This document shows, in pieces, positions 44,932 to 58,300 of a DNA stretch of 64,000 nt (the first letter of the stretch is position 1; each line of letters opens with the position of its first letter). Source of the stretch: Actinostola sp. cb2023 (taxonomy: Eukaryota; Cnidaria; Anthozoa; Actiniaria; Actinostolidae); contig JAUJYZ010000249.1 of assembly GCA_033675265.1 (NCBI GenBank), positions 47,298 to 111,297 of the forward strand, written 5' to 3'. The translations under genes were made by a program, and so were the position numbers. Below the pieces are notes generated by a model. The model saw only the letters and a list, made by a program, of their open reading frames with translations, was not told the origin of the DNA and made no database searches.

Positions 44932-45195
44932 TTTTGGACATAAGAAGATTTTCTTAGTCGACCGAGATTCTGTTTTCCATACTTTTTTGATGGAAGAGGG
45001 TTTTCTTAGTCGACCGAGATTCTGTGCTCAATAGTTTTTGGATGAAAGAAAATTTTCTTAGTCGACCGACATTTTGTGATGGATAGTATTTTCGCGATCG
45101 ATCTCCAAAAAGTAACCGAATACGTAAACTCTATCGACGCCGAAAACGTTTTCCTGCGCAAAATCTGTGTAGTTCATAACAAGTGATTCACGATA
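44932..45195 (-). repeat. Inverted copy of the 285-bp satellite unit
   Basis: The reverse complement contains GAACTACACAGATTTTGCGC, TTTTTGGAGATCGATCGCGA, AGCACAGAATCTCGG-like and GTCGACTAAGAAAA, the hallmarks of the tandem unit that runs on the + strand from 52126 to 63358. It marks the left border of the satellite region in opposite orientation. Confidence 0.85.
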
Positions 45196-48100
45196 GAAAT
45201 ACCAAGACATCACAAGAAATAACAAGAAATATCACGAAACTACAAGAAATACATAAAAGTAAAAAATTACAAAAAATTACAAAAAATTACAAAAAATTAC
45301 AAAAAATTACAAACAATTACAAGAAGTAACAAGAAATAACAAGAAATAACAAGAAAAAACAAGATATATCACGAAACAACAAGAAATACATAAAAGTAAT
45401 AAATTACAAAAAATTACAAAAAACTACAAAAAATTACAAAAAATTACAAAAAATTACAAAAAATTACAAAAAATTACAACAAATTACAACAAATTACAAC
45501 AAATTACAACAAATTACAAAAAATTACAAAAAATTACAAAAAATTACAAACAATAACAAAAAATTACAAGAAGTAACAAGAAATAACAAGAAATATCACG
45601 AAACAACAAGAAATACATAAAAGTAAAAAATTACAAAAAATTACAAAAAATTACAAACAATTACAAACAATTACAAACAATTACAAGAAGTAACAAGAAA
45701 TAACAAGAAATAACAAGAAAAAACACGAAATATCACGAAACAATAAGAAATACATAAAAGTAAAAAATTACAAAAAAATTACAAAAAATTACAAAAAATT
45801 ACAAAAAATTACAAACAATTACAAGAAGTAACAAGAAATAACAAGAAATAACAAGAAAAAACAAGAAATATCACGAAACAACAAGAAATACATAAAAGTA
45901 AAAAATTACAAAAAATTACAAAAAAACTACAAAAAATTACAAAAAATTACAAAAAATTACAAAAAATTACAAAAAATTACAAACAATTACAAACAATTAC
46001 AAAAAATTACAAGAAGTAACGAGAAATAACAAAAATTACAAGAAGTAACAAGAAATAACAAGAAATAACAAGAAATACCAAGACATCACAAGAAATAATA
46101 AGAAATAACACGAAACAACAAGAAATACATAAAAGTAAAAAATTACCAAAAATTACAAACAATTACAAACAATTACAAGAAGTAACAAGAAATAACAAGA
46201 AATATCACGAAACAACAAGAAATACATAAAAGTAAAAAATTACATAAAATTACAAACAATTACAAAAAATTACAAAAAATTACAAAAAATTACAAACAAT
46301 TACAAACAATTACAAACAATTACAAGAAGTAACAAGAAATAACAAGAAATAACAAGAAATAACAAGAAATATCACGAAACAACAAGAAATACATAAAAGT
46401 AAAAAATTACAAAAAATTACAAAAAATTACAAACAATTACAAGAAGTAACAAGAAATAACAAGAAATACCAAGACATCACAAGAAATAACAAGAAATATC
46501 ACGAAACAACAAGAAATACATAAAAGTAAAAAATTACAAAAAATTACAAACAATAACAAAAAATTACAAGAAGTAACAAGAAATAACAAGAAATATCACG
46601 AAACAACAAGAAATACATAAAAGTAAAAAATTACAAAAAATTACAAAAAATTACAATTACAAACAATTACAAACAATTACAAACAATTACAAGAAGTAAC
46701 AAGAAATAACAAGAAATAACAAGAAAAAACACGAAATATCACGAAACAATAAGAAATACATAAAAGTAAAAAATTACAAAAAATTACAAAAAATTACAAA
46801 CAATTACAAGAAGTAACAAGAAATAACAAGAAATACCAAGACATCACAAGAAATAACAAGAAATATCACGAAACAACAAGAAATACATAAAAGTAAAAAA
46901 TTACAAAAAATTACAAACAATTACAAAAAATTACAAAAAATTACAAAAAATTACAAAAAATTACAAAAAATTACAAAAAATTACAAAAAATTACAAAAAA
47001 TTACAAAAAATTACAAAAAATTACAAAAAATTACAAGAAGTAACAAGAAATAACAAAAAATTACAAGAAGTAACAAGAAATAACAAGAAATAACAAGAAA
47101 TAACAAGTCATCACAAGAAATAACAAGAAATAACACGAAACAACAAGAAATACATAAAAGTAAAAAATTACAAAAAATTACAAAAAATTACAAGAAGTAA
47201 CAAGAAATAACAACAAAAAATACTAAATAACACTAAATAACAAGATAACTACATAACAAGATATAACACGCAACAACAAGAAATACATAAAAGTAAAAAA
47301 TTACAAAAAATTACAAAAAATTACAAAAAATTACAAAAAATTACAAGAAATAACAAGAAACAACAAGAAATACATAAATGTAAAAAATTACGAAAAATTA
47401 CAAAAAATTACAAAAAGTAACAAGAAATAACAACAAAAAATACTAAATAACACTAAATAACAAGATAACTACATAACAAGAAATAACACGAAACAACAAG
47501 AAATACATAAAAGTAAAAAATTACAAAAAATTACAAAAAATTACAAAAAATTACAAAACAATTACAAGAAGTAACAAGAAATAACAAGAAATACCACGAA
47601 ACAACAAGAAATACATAAAAGTAAAAAATTACAAAAAATTACAAAAAATTACAAAAAGTTACAAAAAATTACAAGTAACAAGAAATAACAAAAAATAACA
47701 AGAAATAACACGAAACAACAAGAAATACATAAAAGTAAAAAATTACAAAAAATTACAAAAAATTACAAACAATTACAAGAAGTAACAAGAAATAACAAGA
47801 AATACCAAGACATCACAAGAAATAACAAGAAATATCACGAAACAACAAGAAATACATAAAAGTAAAAAATTACAAAAAATTACAAACAATAACAAAAAAT
47901 TACAAGAAGTAACAAGAAATAACAAGAAATATCACGAAACAACAAGAAATACATAAAAGTAAAAAATTACAAAAAATTACAAAAAATTACAAACAATTAC
48001 AAACAATTACAAACAATTACAAGAAGTAACAAGAAATAACAAGAAATAACAAGAAAAAACACGAAATATCACGAAACAATAAGAAATACATAAAAGTAAA

Positions 48101-49460
48101 AAATTACAAAAAATTACAAAAAATTACAAACAATTACAAGAAGTAACAAGAAATAACAAGAAATACCAAGACATCACAAGAAATAACAAGAAATATCACG
48201 AAACAACAAGAAATACATAAAAGTAAAAAATTACAAAAAATTACAAAAAATTACAAAAAATTACAAAAAATTACAAAAAATTACAAAAAATTACAAAAAA
48301 TTACAAAAAATTACAAAAAATTACAAAAAATTACAAAAAATTACAAAAAATTACAAGAAGTAACAAGAAATAACAAAAAATTACAAGAAGTAACAAGAAA
48401 TAACAAGAAATAACAAGAAATAACAAGTCATCACAAGAAATAACAAGAAATAACACGAAACAACAAGAAATACATAAAAGTAAAAAATTACAAAAAATTA
48501 CAAAAAATTACAAGAAGTAACAAGAAATAACAACAAAAAATACTAAATAACACTAAATAACAAGATAACTACATAACAAGATATAACACGCAACAACAAG
48601 AAATACATAAAAGTAAAAAATTACAAAAAATTACAAAAAATTACAAAAAAATTACAAAAAATTACAAGAAATAACAAGAAACAACAAGAAATACATAAAT
48701 GTAAAAAATTACGAAAAATTACAAAAAATTACAAGAAGTAACAAGAAATAACAACAAAAAATACTAAATAACACTAAATAACAAGATAACTACATAACAA
48801 GAAATAACACGAAACAACAAGAAATACATAAAAGTAAAAAATTACAAAAAATTACAAAAAATTAATTACAAAAAATTAAAAAACAATTACAAGAAGTAAC
48901 AAGAAATAACAAGAAATACCACGAAACAACAAGAAATACATAAAAGTAAAAAATTACAAAAAATTACAAAAAATTACAAAAAGTTACAAAAAATTACAAG
49001 TAACAAGAAATAACAAAAAATAACAAGAAATAACACGAAACAACAAGAAATACATCAAAGTAAAAAATTACAAAAAATTACAAAAAATTACAAAAAATTA
49101 CAAAAAATTACAAAAAATTACAAAAAGTTACAAAAAATTACAAGTAACAAGAAATAACAAAAAATAACAAGAAATAACACGACACAACAAGAAATACATA
49201 AAAGTAAAAAATTACAAAAAATTACAAAAAATTACAAAAAATTACACAAAAATTACAAGAAGTAACAAGAAATAACAAGAAATAACAACAAAAAAAATAC
49301 TAAATAACACTAAATAATAATACATAACAAGAAATAACACGAAACAACAAGAAATACATAAAAGTAAAAAATTACAAAAAATTACAAAAAATTACAAGAA
49401 GTAACAAGAAATAACAACAAAAAATACTAAATAACACTAAATAACAAGATCACTACATAA
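45196..49460. repeat. AT-rich satellite (AAAAATTAC / AACAAGAAAT) with 1320-bp higher-order copy
   Basis: Over 4 kb of short units: AAAAATTACA repeats, AACAAGAAATAAC repeats, and a recurrent phrase AGAAATACATAAAAGTAAAA. A higher-order duplication is visible: sequence from about 46440 to 47250 reappears 1320 bp downstream (for example 47041-47280 and 48361-48600 match base for base with few exceptions). Non-coding. Confidence 0.95.
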
Positions 49461-51503
49461 TTACTGGTTATTCCATGGTTTTCTATGGAATACGGGCGGA
49501 TATTTCACGAAAAAATTATATTATTTGGTGTATACAACGAGCCTTTAGGCGAGTTGTATACCAAATAATATAATTTTTGAGTGAAATTTCCGCCCGTATT
49601 CCATAGAAAACCATGGAATAACCATATTATCCTATACATATTACATCTCAAAGGCTACGCTTTTTAACGAAACTGTTTTATTGAATTTTTTTTTGAAAAA
49701 ACATATGCTGACATATAAATTGAAACGTTGTATTGTATATTGTACGTGTAAGATATAGTTCATTAAAGTGCAATAGAAATACATCCCACTGTTAACTGTT
49801 GAATGTTTTACACTATAAATATGATCGATTAAACACGTGAACTTTTTAATCTGAGTACTGGTTTAATCTTGACTACTGTCGCTCGATTCGATAATACGCC
49901 GATACTTCTTTGGTTTGTATTGTGGGCTTATACTCTCCGTCTGATCATGATTGTAGCAGTTGCCACTTACAAAAGTAATGTTTACTTTACTACCTTTGAC
50001 TACAGAACCAGAGGCAAAGATATTAGGAAAACTGTTTGTCAGACTATTACTAGTGTTGGCTGTGCTCAACTGGTTATGTTGAACAGGTGCGAAAGGTACT
50101 GTTGCTGTTGTACATGTAGATGATGAAGGCGATGTCTTTGATGTGATTTTGTTGATTTGGTAGTCTCCAAATCGCTCTTCCCAACACTTTTAGATATAAG
50201 AGAAGACATGTTTTCTTGATTCTTTTCACTCAATACATCATAGCTTAGAATTGATTCCAAGTTTTTGTGTCCTGTAATCTGTATGATATCAGTAGGTGGC
50301 ACCTGTTCATCTCGAAGGGTTCTTATCAGTGTTTTTCGAGCACTGTGATTTGAAATATTTGGCGTTGTAAGTCCTGCATATTTTGCCATATCCTTCAGAA
50401 TACTTTGTAGCTTATTTTGACCCATTCGACTGTTTTTGTACCATAGAACTGAGGACGGTTTGTGAATAATAGCAAGGTAAAATGGCGATTCGTCTTGTCG
50501 CATCTCCCTTGGCCTGTGCTCTTTGTACGATAAATAAACCCGAACAGGACACGTTTCGGTACCTGTTGCATAGGCTTTTGGTTTGATTTTTCTCTCGTTG
50601 TTGCTACTTTCTCCGTTTCTTGTTTTAGAAACTCTTTCAGTATACTCCAGGTACTGTTTACCGTCGCTCGTTTCTTTCAACTCGATGTCATTCCATTTTA
50701 AGTCGTAATGTTCTTGGAAACCTCTCAATCCAAAATACATTGCGTTGTTGTACCATATCAAGTTCATTAGACTAACAGGGCTGCTCGTTGACATTTGCCC
50801 GCTTTCACAAAGCTTTTTCCTGTCAGCTTCAGTAAGTGAGTTTCTCGCATTGGGTTTTCTCCCAAGCCCGTCGCTTCGTAGTTGCTTTCTCTTGGCATTC
50901 AAAATATCCCTATGCCACTTAAATTCTTGTGAAGTTATGAGAGAGTACTGATAGTTTTTCTCTCTTTAAAAACCTTTCAATGGAGTTTCTGTAGGAGGTA
51001 AGAGTGTCGGGCTCGTATTCGGCGCCATCTGGTTTTCGTATTTCCATTATGAAATGACTCAAAAGAAAGTCAAGTCGTTCTGTACTTAGCGTTTCTACTT
51101 TTCCAGTTTCGTTGTACGGTTCATTAGAAATAAATGCCATGAATTTCGTCGTGTCGACTGTTGTTTTCTTTTTTGTTCTTGCATTCTTTTGCGACTCAAT
51201 AAAATCATCTAATGCTTCTTCTGAAAGCGAAGGAAGATTTGAAGAACTTGAAGCCATGTTTAACGCTTTGAATCGCTTTTTCGAAATGAAAAACAATTTT
51301 ATGCAAATATTGGTCGATTTAGCAACACGACGCGAGCGCGTCCAGTGGAAGAAAAAAGCGGGAAACATTTACAACATTTTGATTGGCTAATACAAACTAT
51401 GAAATACCGCTCTGTATTTCATAGATTTTTCTATGAAATACCGCTCTGTATTTCATAGAAATGGTGAGCTCTGATTGGCTGAGATGTAATATGTATAGGA
51501 TAA
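49461..51503. mobile_element. Crypton-type element inserted in the satellite
   Basis: The satellite stops at CTACATAA and resumes with ACAAGAAATAACACG, as in uninterrupted copies, so the whole segment is an insert. 49627-49650 and 51480-51503 are exact inverted repeats of TTATCCTATACATATTACAT plus CTCA. Outside the left one lies a near-perfect 160-bp palindrome (49465-49624, arms from TGGTTATTCCATGGTTTTCT). A smaller hairpin lies inside the right end (about 51400-51462). It may be one element or a Crypton plus an adjacent MITE. Confidence 0.7.
49863..51257 (-). pseudogene. Crypton-type tyrosine recombinase, two frameshifts
   Basis: Starts MASSSSNLPSLSEEALDDFI at 51257. The N-terminal core-binding part (to about 50970) and the catalytic part (50950-50066) are in different frames, shifted at an AG-rich stretch near 50970. 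The catalytic part has MYFGLRGFQEHY (first Arg), SNHSARKTLIR (H-x-x-R), QITGHKNLESIL (His) and a nearby SYDVLSEKNQ (candidate nucleophile Tyr), the tyrosine-recombinase set. The frame then ends at 50066, but a second frame carries on with a plausible C-terminus (FASGSVVKGSKVNITFVSGN) to 49863, so a second shift lies in the low-complexity linker around 50120-50190. Related animal proteins are Crypton-derived. Probably inactive unless the shifts are sequencing errors. Confidence 0.75.
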
Positions 51504-52125
51504 CAAGAAATAACACGAAACAACAAGAAATACATAAAAGTAAAAAATTACAAAAAATTACAAAAAATTACAAAAAATTAAAAAACAATTACAAGAAGTA
51601 ACAAGAAATAACAAGAAATACCACGAAACAACAAGAAATACATAGAAGTAAAAAATTACAAAAAATTACAAAAAATTACAAAAAGTTACAAAAAATTACA
51701 AGAAGTAACAAGAAATAACAAAAAATAACAAGAAATAACACGAAACAACAAGAAATACATAAAAGTAAAAAATTACATAAAATTACAAAAAATTACAAAA
51801 AATTACAAAAAATTACAAAAAATTACAAGAAGTAACAAGAAATAACAAGAAATAACAACAAAAAATACTAAATAACACTAAATAATACTACATAACAAGA
51901 AATAACACGAAACAACAAGAAATACATAAAAGTAACAAATTACAAAAAATTACAAAAAATTACAAGAAGTAACAAGAAATAACAAGAAATAACAAGAAAA
52001 AATACTAAATAACACTAAATAATACTACATAACAAGAAATAACACGAAACAACAAGAAATAACAAGATATAACAAGAAATAACAAGAAAAAATACTATAT
52101 AACACTAAATAAACCTGAATAACTG
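51504..52125. repeat. AT-rich satellite, continued
   Basis: Same short units as 45196-49460, with the phrase ACTAAATAACACTAAATAAT recurring. It directly continues the array broken by the Crypton insert. Confidence 0.9.
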
Positions 52126-52619
52126 TTATGAACTACAGAGTTTTTGCGTTGGAAAGAGTTTTCGGCAATCGATAGAGTTTTCGTATTACATATCCATCAC
52201 AAAATGTCGGTGCCCTAAGAAAAACGTTTTCCATCCAAAAATTATCGAGCACAGAATCTGGGTCGACTAAGAAAAACTTTTTCCCTCAAAAAAACTTTAG
52301 CGAGCAGTTTTCCTGCAATGCAGCCTTTTTCATCAAACCAAGTTTTTGCCATTGACCGAATTTTGGTGAGTGAATCACTTGTTATGTACTACAGAGATTT
52401 AGCGTTGGAAAGTTTTCGGCGTCGCTATAGTTTTGGTAATATGCGGGCTTTTTGTGATCGATTGCGAAAATACTATCCATCACAAAATCTCTTTCGACTA
52501 AGAAAACCGTCACCATCCAAAAAGTATGGAGCACAGAATCTGGGTCGACTAAGAAAAACGTCTTATGCCGAAAAAAATTCAGGTTCAGTTTTCCTGCAAC
52601 ACAGCCTTTTTCCGACAAC
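52126..52619. repeat. 285-bp satellite units, first + strand block
   Basis: About 1.7 units on the + strand, interrupted at 52620 by a MITE; the remainder of the unit continues at 53298. Open frames in this array are repetitive and interrupted, so I do not call genes. Confidence 0.85.
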
Positions 52620-53297
52620 TCAAGGTACTTAAGGCCTGGTTCAAGCCTTAAATAGCAGAAAAACGAAAAAAATTATAATGTCTAATCATTTTGACTAAAC
52701 ATCACAAAACTTGGCACAGCTTGAGAGTTTTATATCCTCTACTTATTTTAAGTGAATGAAATCCAAAACAGCGTATCACGTGGTTAACCACGTGACAAAG
52801 AATTTTGAAAACAAAATATAAAATGCGGTCGCCAGTTTAAGAGGAAAGTGAAAGCAAATAGTTGTGTATAATCACGTTTATGATCATCTATTAACCCTCG
52901 TTTAGAAAACCTGTCTCCCGCTTTTTGCAAGGAGAATATTTCGGAAAAGAGGTCACGTGACCATTTCATCAGATTATATTTCTGTAGTTTTCTCTTAAAC
53001 TATATATAATTCCGAGGTTTTCTAAACGCTATCTTGTTTAACTGGTTATCCTTAACGCTATTACGTAAAAGGTATTTCATTGTGAATTGAATTCGCGACC
53101 GCATTTAAGAAAAACTATATTTTCCTCCATAGGTCACGTGACCACATGACGTCACAATTGTTAGATCTAAATTGTCTCAAATCTTGTATATAACCTTATG
53201 CCTAAATATGAGTTCCTAAGTAAATTAGAGCAGCGAGTTATTACAAGAAATGTGATTTTCCAAGTTGCCTTTTTGAACCAGGCCTTAAGTACCTTGA
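52620..53297. mobile_element. 678-bp MITE inside the satellite, rich in CACGTG palindromes
   Basis: Inverted ends TCAAGGTACTTAAGGCCTGG and TTCAA (25 bp). Comparison with other 285-bp units, where GACAAACCAAGTTTTTGCC is continuous, fixes the insertion point. The interior contains CACGTGGTTAACCACGTG (52777-52794), GGTCACGTGACC twice (52951-52962, 53132-53143) and TGACGTCA (53147-53154). No protein. Confidence 0.8.
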
Positions 53298-53329
53298 GAA
53301 ACCAAGTTTTTGCCATTAACCGAATTTTT

Positions 53330-53960
53330 AACAAAAAATAACAAGAAATATCACGAAACAACAAGAACTACATAAAAGTAAAAAATTACAAAAAATTACA
53401 AAAAATTACAAAAAATTACAAGAAGTAACAAGAAATAACAAGAAATAACAAACAAAAAAATACTAAATAACACTAAATAATACTACATAACAAGAAAAAA
53501 CACGAAACAACAAGAAATACATAGAAGTAAAAAATTACAAACGTCTTACAAAAAAAAATTACAAAAAAGTTACAAAAAATTACAAGAAGTAACAAGAAAT
53601 AACAAAAAATAACAAGAAATAACACGAAACAACAACAAATACATAAAAGTAAAAAATTACATAAATTACAAAAAATTACAAAAAATTACAAAAAATTACA
53701 AAAAATTAGAAGTAACAAGAAATAACAAGAAATAACAAGCAAAAAATACTAAATAACACTAAATAATACTACATAACAAGAAATAACACGAAACAACAAG
53801 AAATACATAGAAGTAAAGAATTACAAAAAATTACAAAAAATTACAAAAAATTACAAAAAATTACAAAAAATTACAAAAAATTACAAGAAATAACAAGAAA
53901 TAACAAGAAATAACAAGATATAACAAGAAATAACAAGAAAAAATACTATATAACACTAAA
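53330..53960. repeat. AT-rich satellite block
   Basis: Same AAAAATTAC/AACAAGAAAT units, ending in ATAACACTAAATAAAACTGA before the next 285-bp block. Confidence 0.9.
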
Positions 53961-55322
53961 TAAAACTGAATAACTGTTATGAACTACAGAGTTTTTGCGT
54001 TGGAAAGAGTTTTCGGCAATCCATAGAGTTTTCGTATTTCGTATCCATCACAAAATGTCAGTGCCCTAAGAAAAACGTCTTCCATCCAAAAATTATCGAG
54101 CACAGAATCTGGATCGACTAAGAAAAACTTTTTCCCTCAAAAAAACTTTAGCGAGCAGTTTTCCTGCAATGCAGCCTTTTTTCAACAAACCAAGTTTTGG
54201 CCATTGACCGAATTTTGGTGAGTGAATCACTTGTTATGAACTACACAGATTTTGCGCAGGAAAACGTTTTCGGCGTCGATAGAGTTTACGTATTCGATTA
54301 CTTTTTGGAGATCGATCGCGAAAATACTATCTATCACAAAATGTCGGTCGATTAAGAAAATCTTCTTCCATCCAAAAACTATGGAGCACAGAATCTCGGT
54401 CGACTAAGAAAAACTTTTTCCCTCAAAAAACTTCAGCGAGCAGTTTTCTTGCAATACAGCCTTTTTTCAACAAACCAAGTTTTGGCCATTGACCGAATTT
54501 TGGTGAGTGAATCACTTGTTATGTACTACAGAGATTTAGCGTTGGAAAGTTTTCGGCGTCGCTACAGTTTTGGTAATAGGCGAGCTTTTTGTGATCGATT
54601 GCGAAAATACTATCCATCACAAAATCTCTTTCGACTAAGAAAACCGTCTTCCATCAAAAAAGTATGGAGCACAGAATCTCGGTCGACTAAGAAAAACGTC
54701 TTATGTCGAAAAAAATTCAGGTTCAGTTTTCCTGCAACACAGCCTTTTTCCGACAAACCAAGTTTTTGCCATTAACCGAAATTTTGTGAGTGAATCACTT
54801 GTTATGAACTTCAGAGTTTTTGCGTTGGAAAGAGTTTTCGGCAATCGATAGAATTTTCGTATTACGTATCCATCACAAAATGTCGGTGCCCTAACAAAAA
54901 CGCCTTCCATCCAAAAATTATCGAGCACAGAATCTGGGTCGACTAAGAAAAACTTTTTCCCTCAAAAAACTTCAGCGAGCAGTTTTCTTCCAATACAGCC
55001 TTTTTTCAACAAACCAAGTTTTTCCCATTAACCGAATTTTGTGAGTGAATCACTTGTTATGAACTACACAGATTTTGCGCAGTAAAAACGTTTTCCGTGT
55101 CGCTAAGTTTTGGTAATAGGCGAGCTTTTTGTGATCGATTGCGAAAATACTATCCATCACAAAATCTCTTTCGGTTAAGAAAATCTTCTTCCATCCAAAA
55201 ACTATCGAGCACAGAATCTCGATCGACTAAGAAAAACTTCTTATGTCCAAAAAACTCCAGGTTCAGTTTTCCTGGAACACAGCCTTTTTCCGACAAACCA
55301 AGTTTTTGCCATTAACCGATTT
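53961..55322. repeat. 285-bp satellite block, about five units
   Basis: Unit starts marked by GTGAGTGAATCACTTGTTAT at about 54218, 54503 and 54786 (spacing 285 and 283). Units alternate between at least two variants, one with GGAGATCGATCGCGAAAATA and one with TTTTGGTAATAGGCGAGC. Confidence 0.9.
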
Positions 55323-58300
55323 TTAAAAAAAAAAATAACAAGAAATATCACGAAACAACAAAAACTACATAAAATTACAAAAAATTACAAGAATTAACAA
55401 GAAATAACAAGAAATTACAAAAAATTACAAAAAATTACAAAAAATTACAAAAAATTACAAAAAGTTACAAAAAATTACAAGTAACAAGAAATAACAAAAA
55501 ATAACAAGAAATAACACGAAACAACAAGAAATACATGAAAGTAAAAAATTACAAAAAATTAAAAAAAATTAAACAAAAAATTACAAAAAATTACAAGAAG
55601 TAACAAGAAATAACAAGAAATAACAAGAAAAAAAAAATACTAAATAACACTAAATAATACTACATAACAAGAAATAACACGAAACAACAAGAAATACATA
55701 AAAGTAAAAAATTACAAAAAAAAATACAAAAAATTACAAAAAAATACAAAAAAAAAAAAAAAATTACAAAAAATTACAAAAATACATAAAAAAATTACAA
55801 GAAATTAAAAAGAAATAACAAGAAATAACAAGATATAACAAGAAAACAAGAAATAACAAGAAAAAATACTATATAACACTAAATAAAACTGAATAACTGT
55901 TATGAACTACAGAGTTTTTGCGTTGGAAAGAGTTTTCGGCAATCCATAGAGTTTTCGTATTTCGTATCCATCACAAAATGTGGCTGCCCTAAGAAAAACG
56001 TCTTCTATTCAAAAATTATGGAGCACAGAATCTGGGTCGACTAAGAAAAACTTTTTCCCTCAAAAAACTTCAGCGAGCAGTTTTCTTCCAATACAGCCTT
56101 TTTCATCAAACCAAGTTTTTCCCATTAACCGAATTTTTGTGAGTGAATCACTTGTTATGAACTACACAGATTTTGCGCAGTAAAAACGTTTTCCGTGTCG
56201 CTAAGTTTTGGTAATAGGCGAGCTTTTTGTGATCGATTGCGAAAATACTATCCATCACAAAATCTCTTTCGGTTAAGAAAATCTTCTTCCATCCAAAAAC
56301 TATCGAGCACAGAATCTCGATCGACTAAGAGAAACTTGTTATGTCCAAAAAACTCCAGGTTCAGTTTTCCTGGAACACAGCCTTTTTCCGACAAACCAAG
56401 TTTTTGCCATTAACCGAATTTTTAACAAAAAAATAACAAGAAATATCACGAAACAACAAAAACTACATAAAATTACAAAAAATTACAAGAATTAACAAGA
56501 AATAACAAGAAATTACAAAAAATTACAAAAAATTACAAAAAATTACAAAAAATTACAAAAAGTTACAAAAAATTACAAGTAACAAGAAATAACAAAAAAT
56601 AACAAGAAATAACACGAAACAACAAGAAATACATGAAAGTAAAAAATTACAAAAAATTACAAAAAATTAAAAAAAATTACAAGAAGTAACAAGAAATAAC
56701 AAGAAATAACAACAAAAAATACTAAATAACACTAAATAATACTACATAACAAGAAATAACACGAAACAACAAGAAATACATAAAAGTAAAAAATTACAAA
56801 AAAAAATACAAAAAATTACAAAAAATTACAAAAAATTACAAAAAATTACAAAAAATTACAAGAAATAACAAGAAATAACAAGAAATAACAAGATATAACA
56901 AGAAATAACAAGAAAAAATACTATATAACACTAAATAAAACTGAATAACTGTTATGAACTACAGAGTTTTTGCGTTGGAAAGAGTTTTCGGCAATCCATA
57001 GAGTTTTCGTATTTCGTATCCATCACAAAATGTGGCTGTTCTAAGAAAAACGTCTTCTATTCAAAAATTATGGAGCACAGAATCTGGGTCGACTAAGAAA
57101 AACTTTTTCCCTCAAAAAACTTCAGCGAGCAGTTTTCTTCCAATACAGCCTTTTTCATCAAACCAAGTTTTTCCCATTAACCGAATTTTTGTGAGTGAAT
57201 CACTTGTTATGAACTATACACAGATTTTGCGCGGGAAAACGTTTTCGGCGTCGATAGAGTTTACGTATTCGATTACTTTTTGGAGATCGATCGCGAAAAT
57301 ACTATCCATCACAAAATGTCGGTCGATTAAGAAAATCTTCTTCCATCCAAAAACTATGGAGCACAGAATCTCGGTCGACTAAGAAAAACTTTTTCCCTCA
57401 AAAAACTTCAGCGAGCAGTTTTCTTGCAATACAGCCTTTTTCAACAAACCAAGTTTTGGCCATTGACCGAATTTTGGTGAGTGAATAATCACTTGTTATG
57501 TACTACAGAGATTTAGCGTTGGAAAGTTTTCGGCGTCGCTACAGTTTTGGTAATAGGCGGGCTTTTTGTGATCGATTGCGAAAATACTATCCATCACAAA
57601 ATATCTTTCGACTAAGAAAACCGTCACCATCCAAAAACTATGGAGCACAGAATCTGGGTCGACTAAGAAAAACTTTTTCCCTCAAAAAACTTCAGCGAGC
57701 AGTTTTCTTCCAATACAGCCTTTTTTCAACAAACCAAGTTTTTCCCATTAACCGAATTTTTGTGAGTGAATCACTTGTTATGAACTACACAGATTTTGCG
57801 CAGGAAAACGTTTTCGGCGTCGATAGAGTTTACGTATTCGATTACTTTTTGGAGATCGATCGCGAAAATACTATCTATCACAAAATGTCGGTCGATTAAG
57901 AAAATCTTCTTCCATCCAAAAATTATGGAGCACAGAATCTGGGTCGACTAAGAAAAACTTTTTCCCTCAAAAAACTTCAGCGAGCAGTTTTCTTGCAATA
58001 CAGCCTTTTTTCAACAAACCAAGTTTTTCCCATTAACCGAATTTTTGTGAGTGAATCACTTGTTTTGAACTACACAGATTTTGCGCAGTAAAAAAGTTTT
58101 TCCGTGTCGCTAAGTTTTGGTAATAGGCGAGCTTTTTTTGTGATCGATTGCGAAAATACTATCCATCACAAAATCTCTTTCGGTTAAGAAAATCTTCTTC
58201 CATCAAAAAAAAAGTATCGAGCACAGAATCTCGGTCGACTAAGAAAAACTTTTTTATGTCCAAAAAACTCCAGGTTCAGTTTTCCTGGAACATACAGCCT

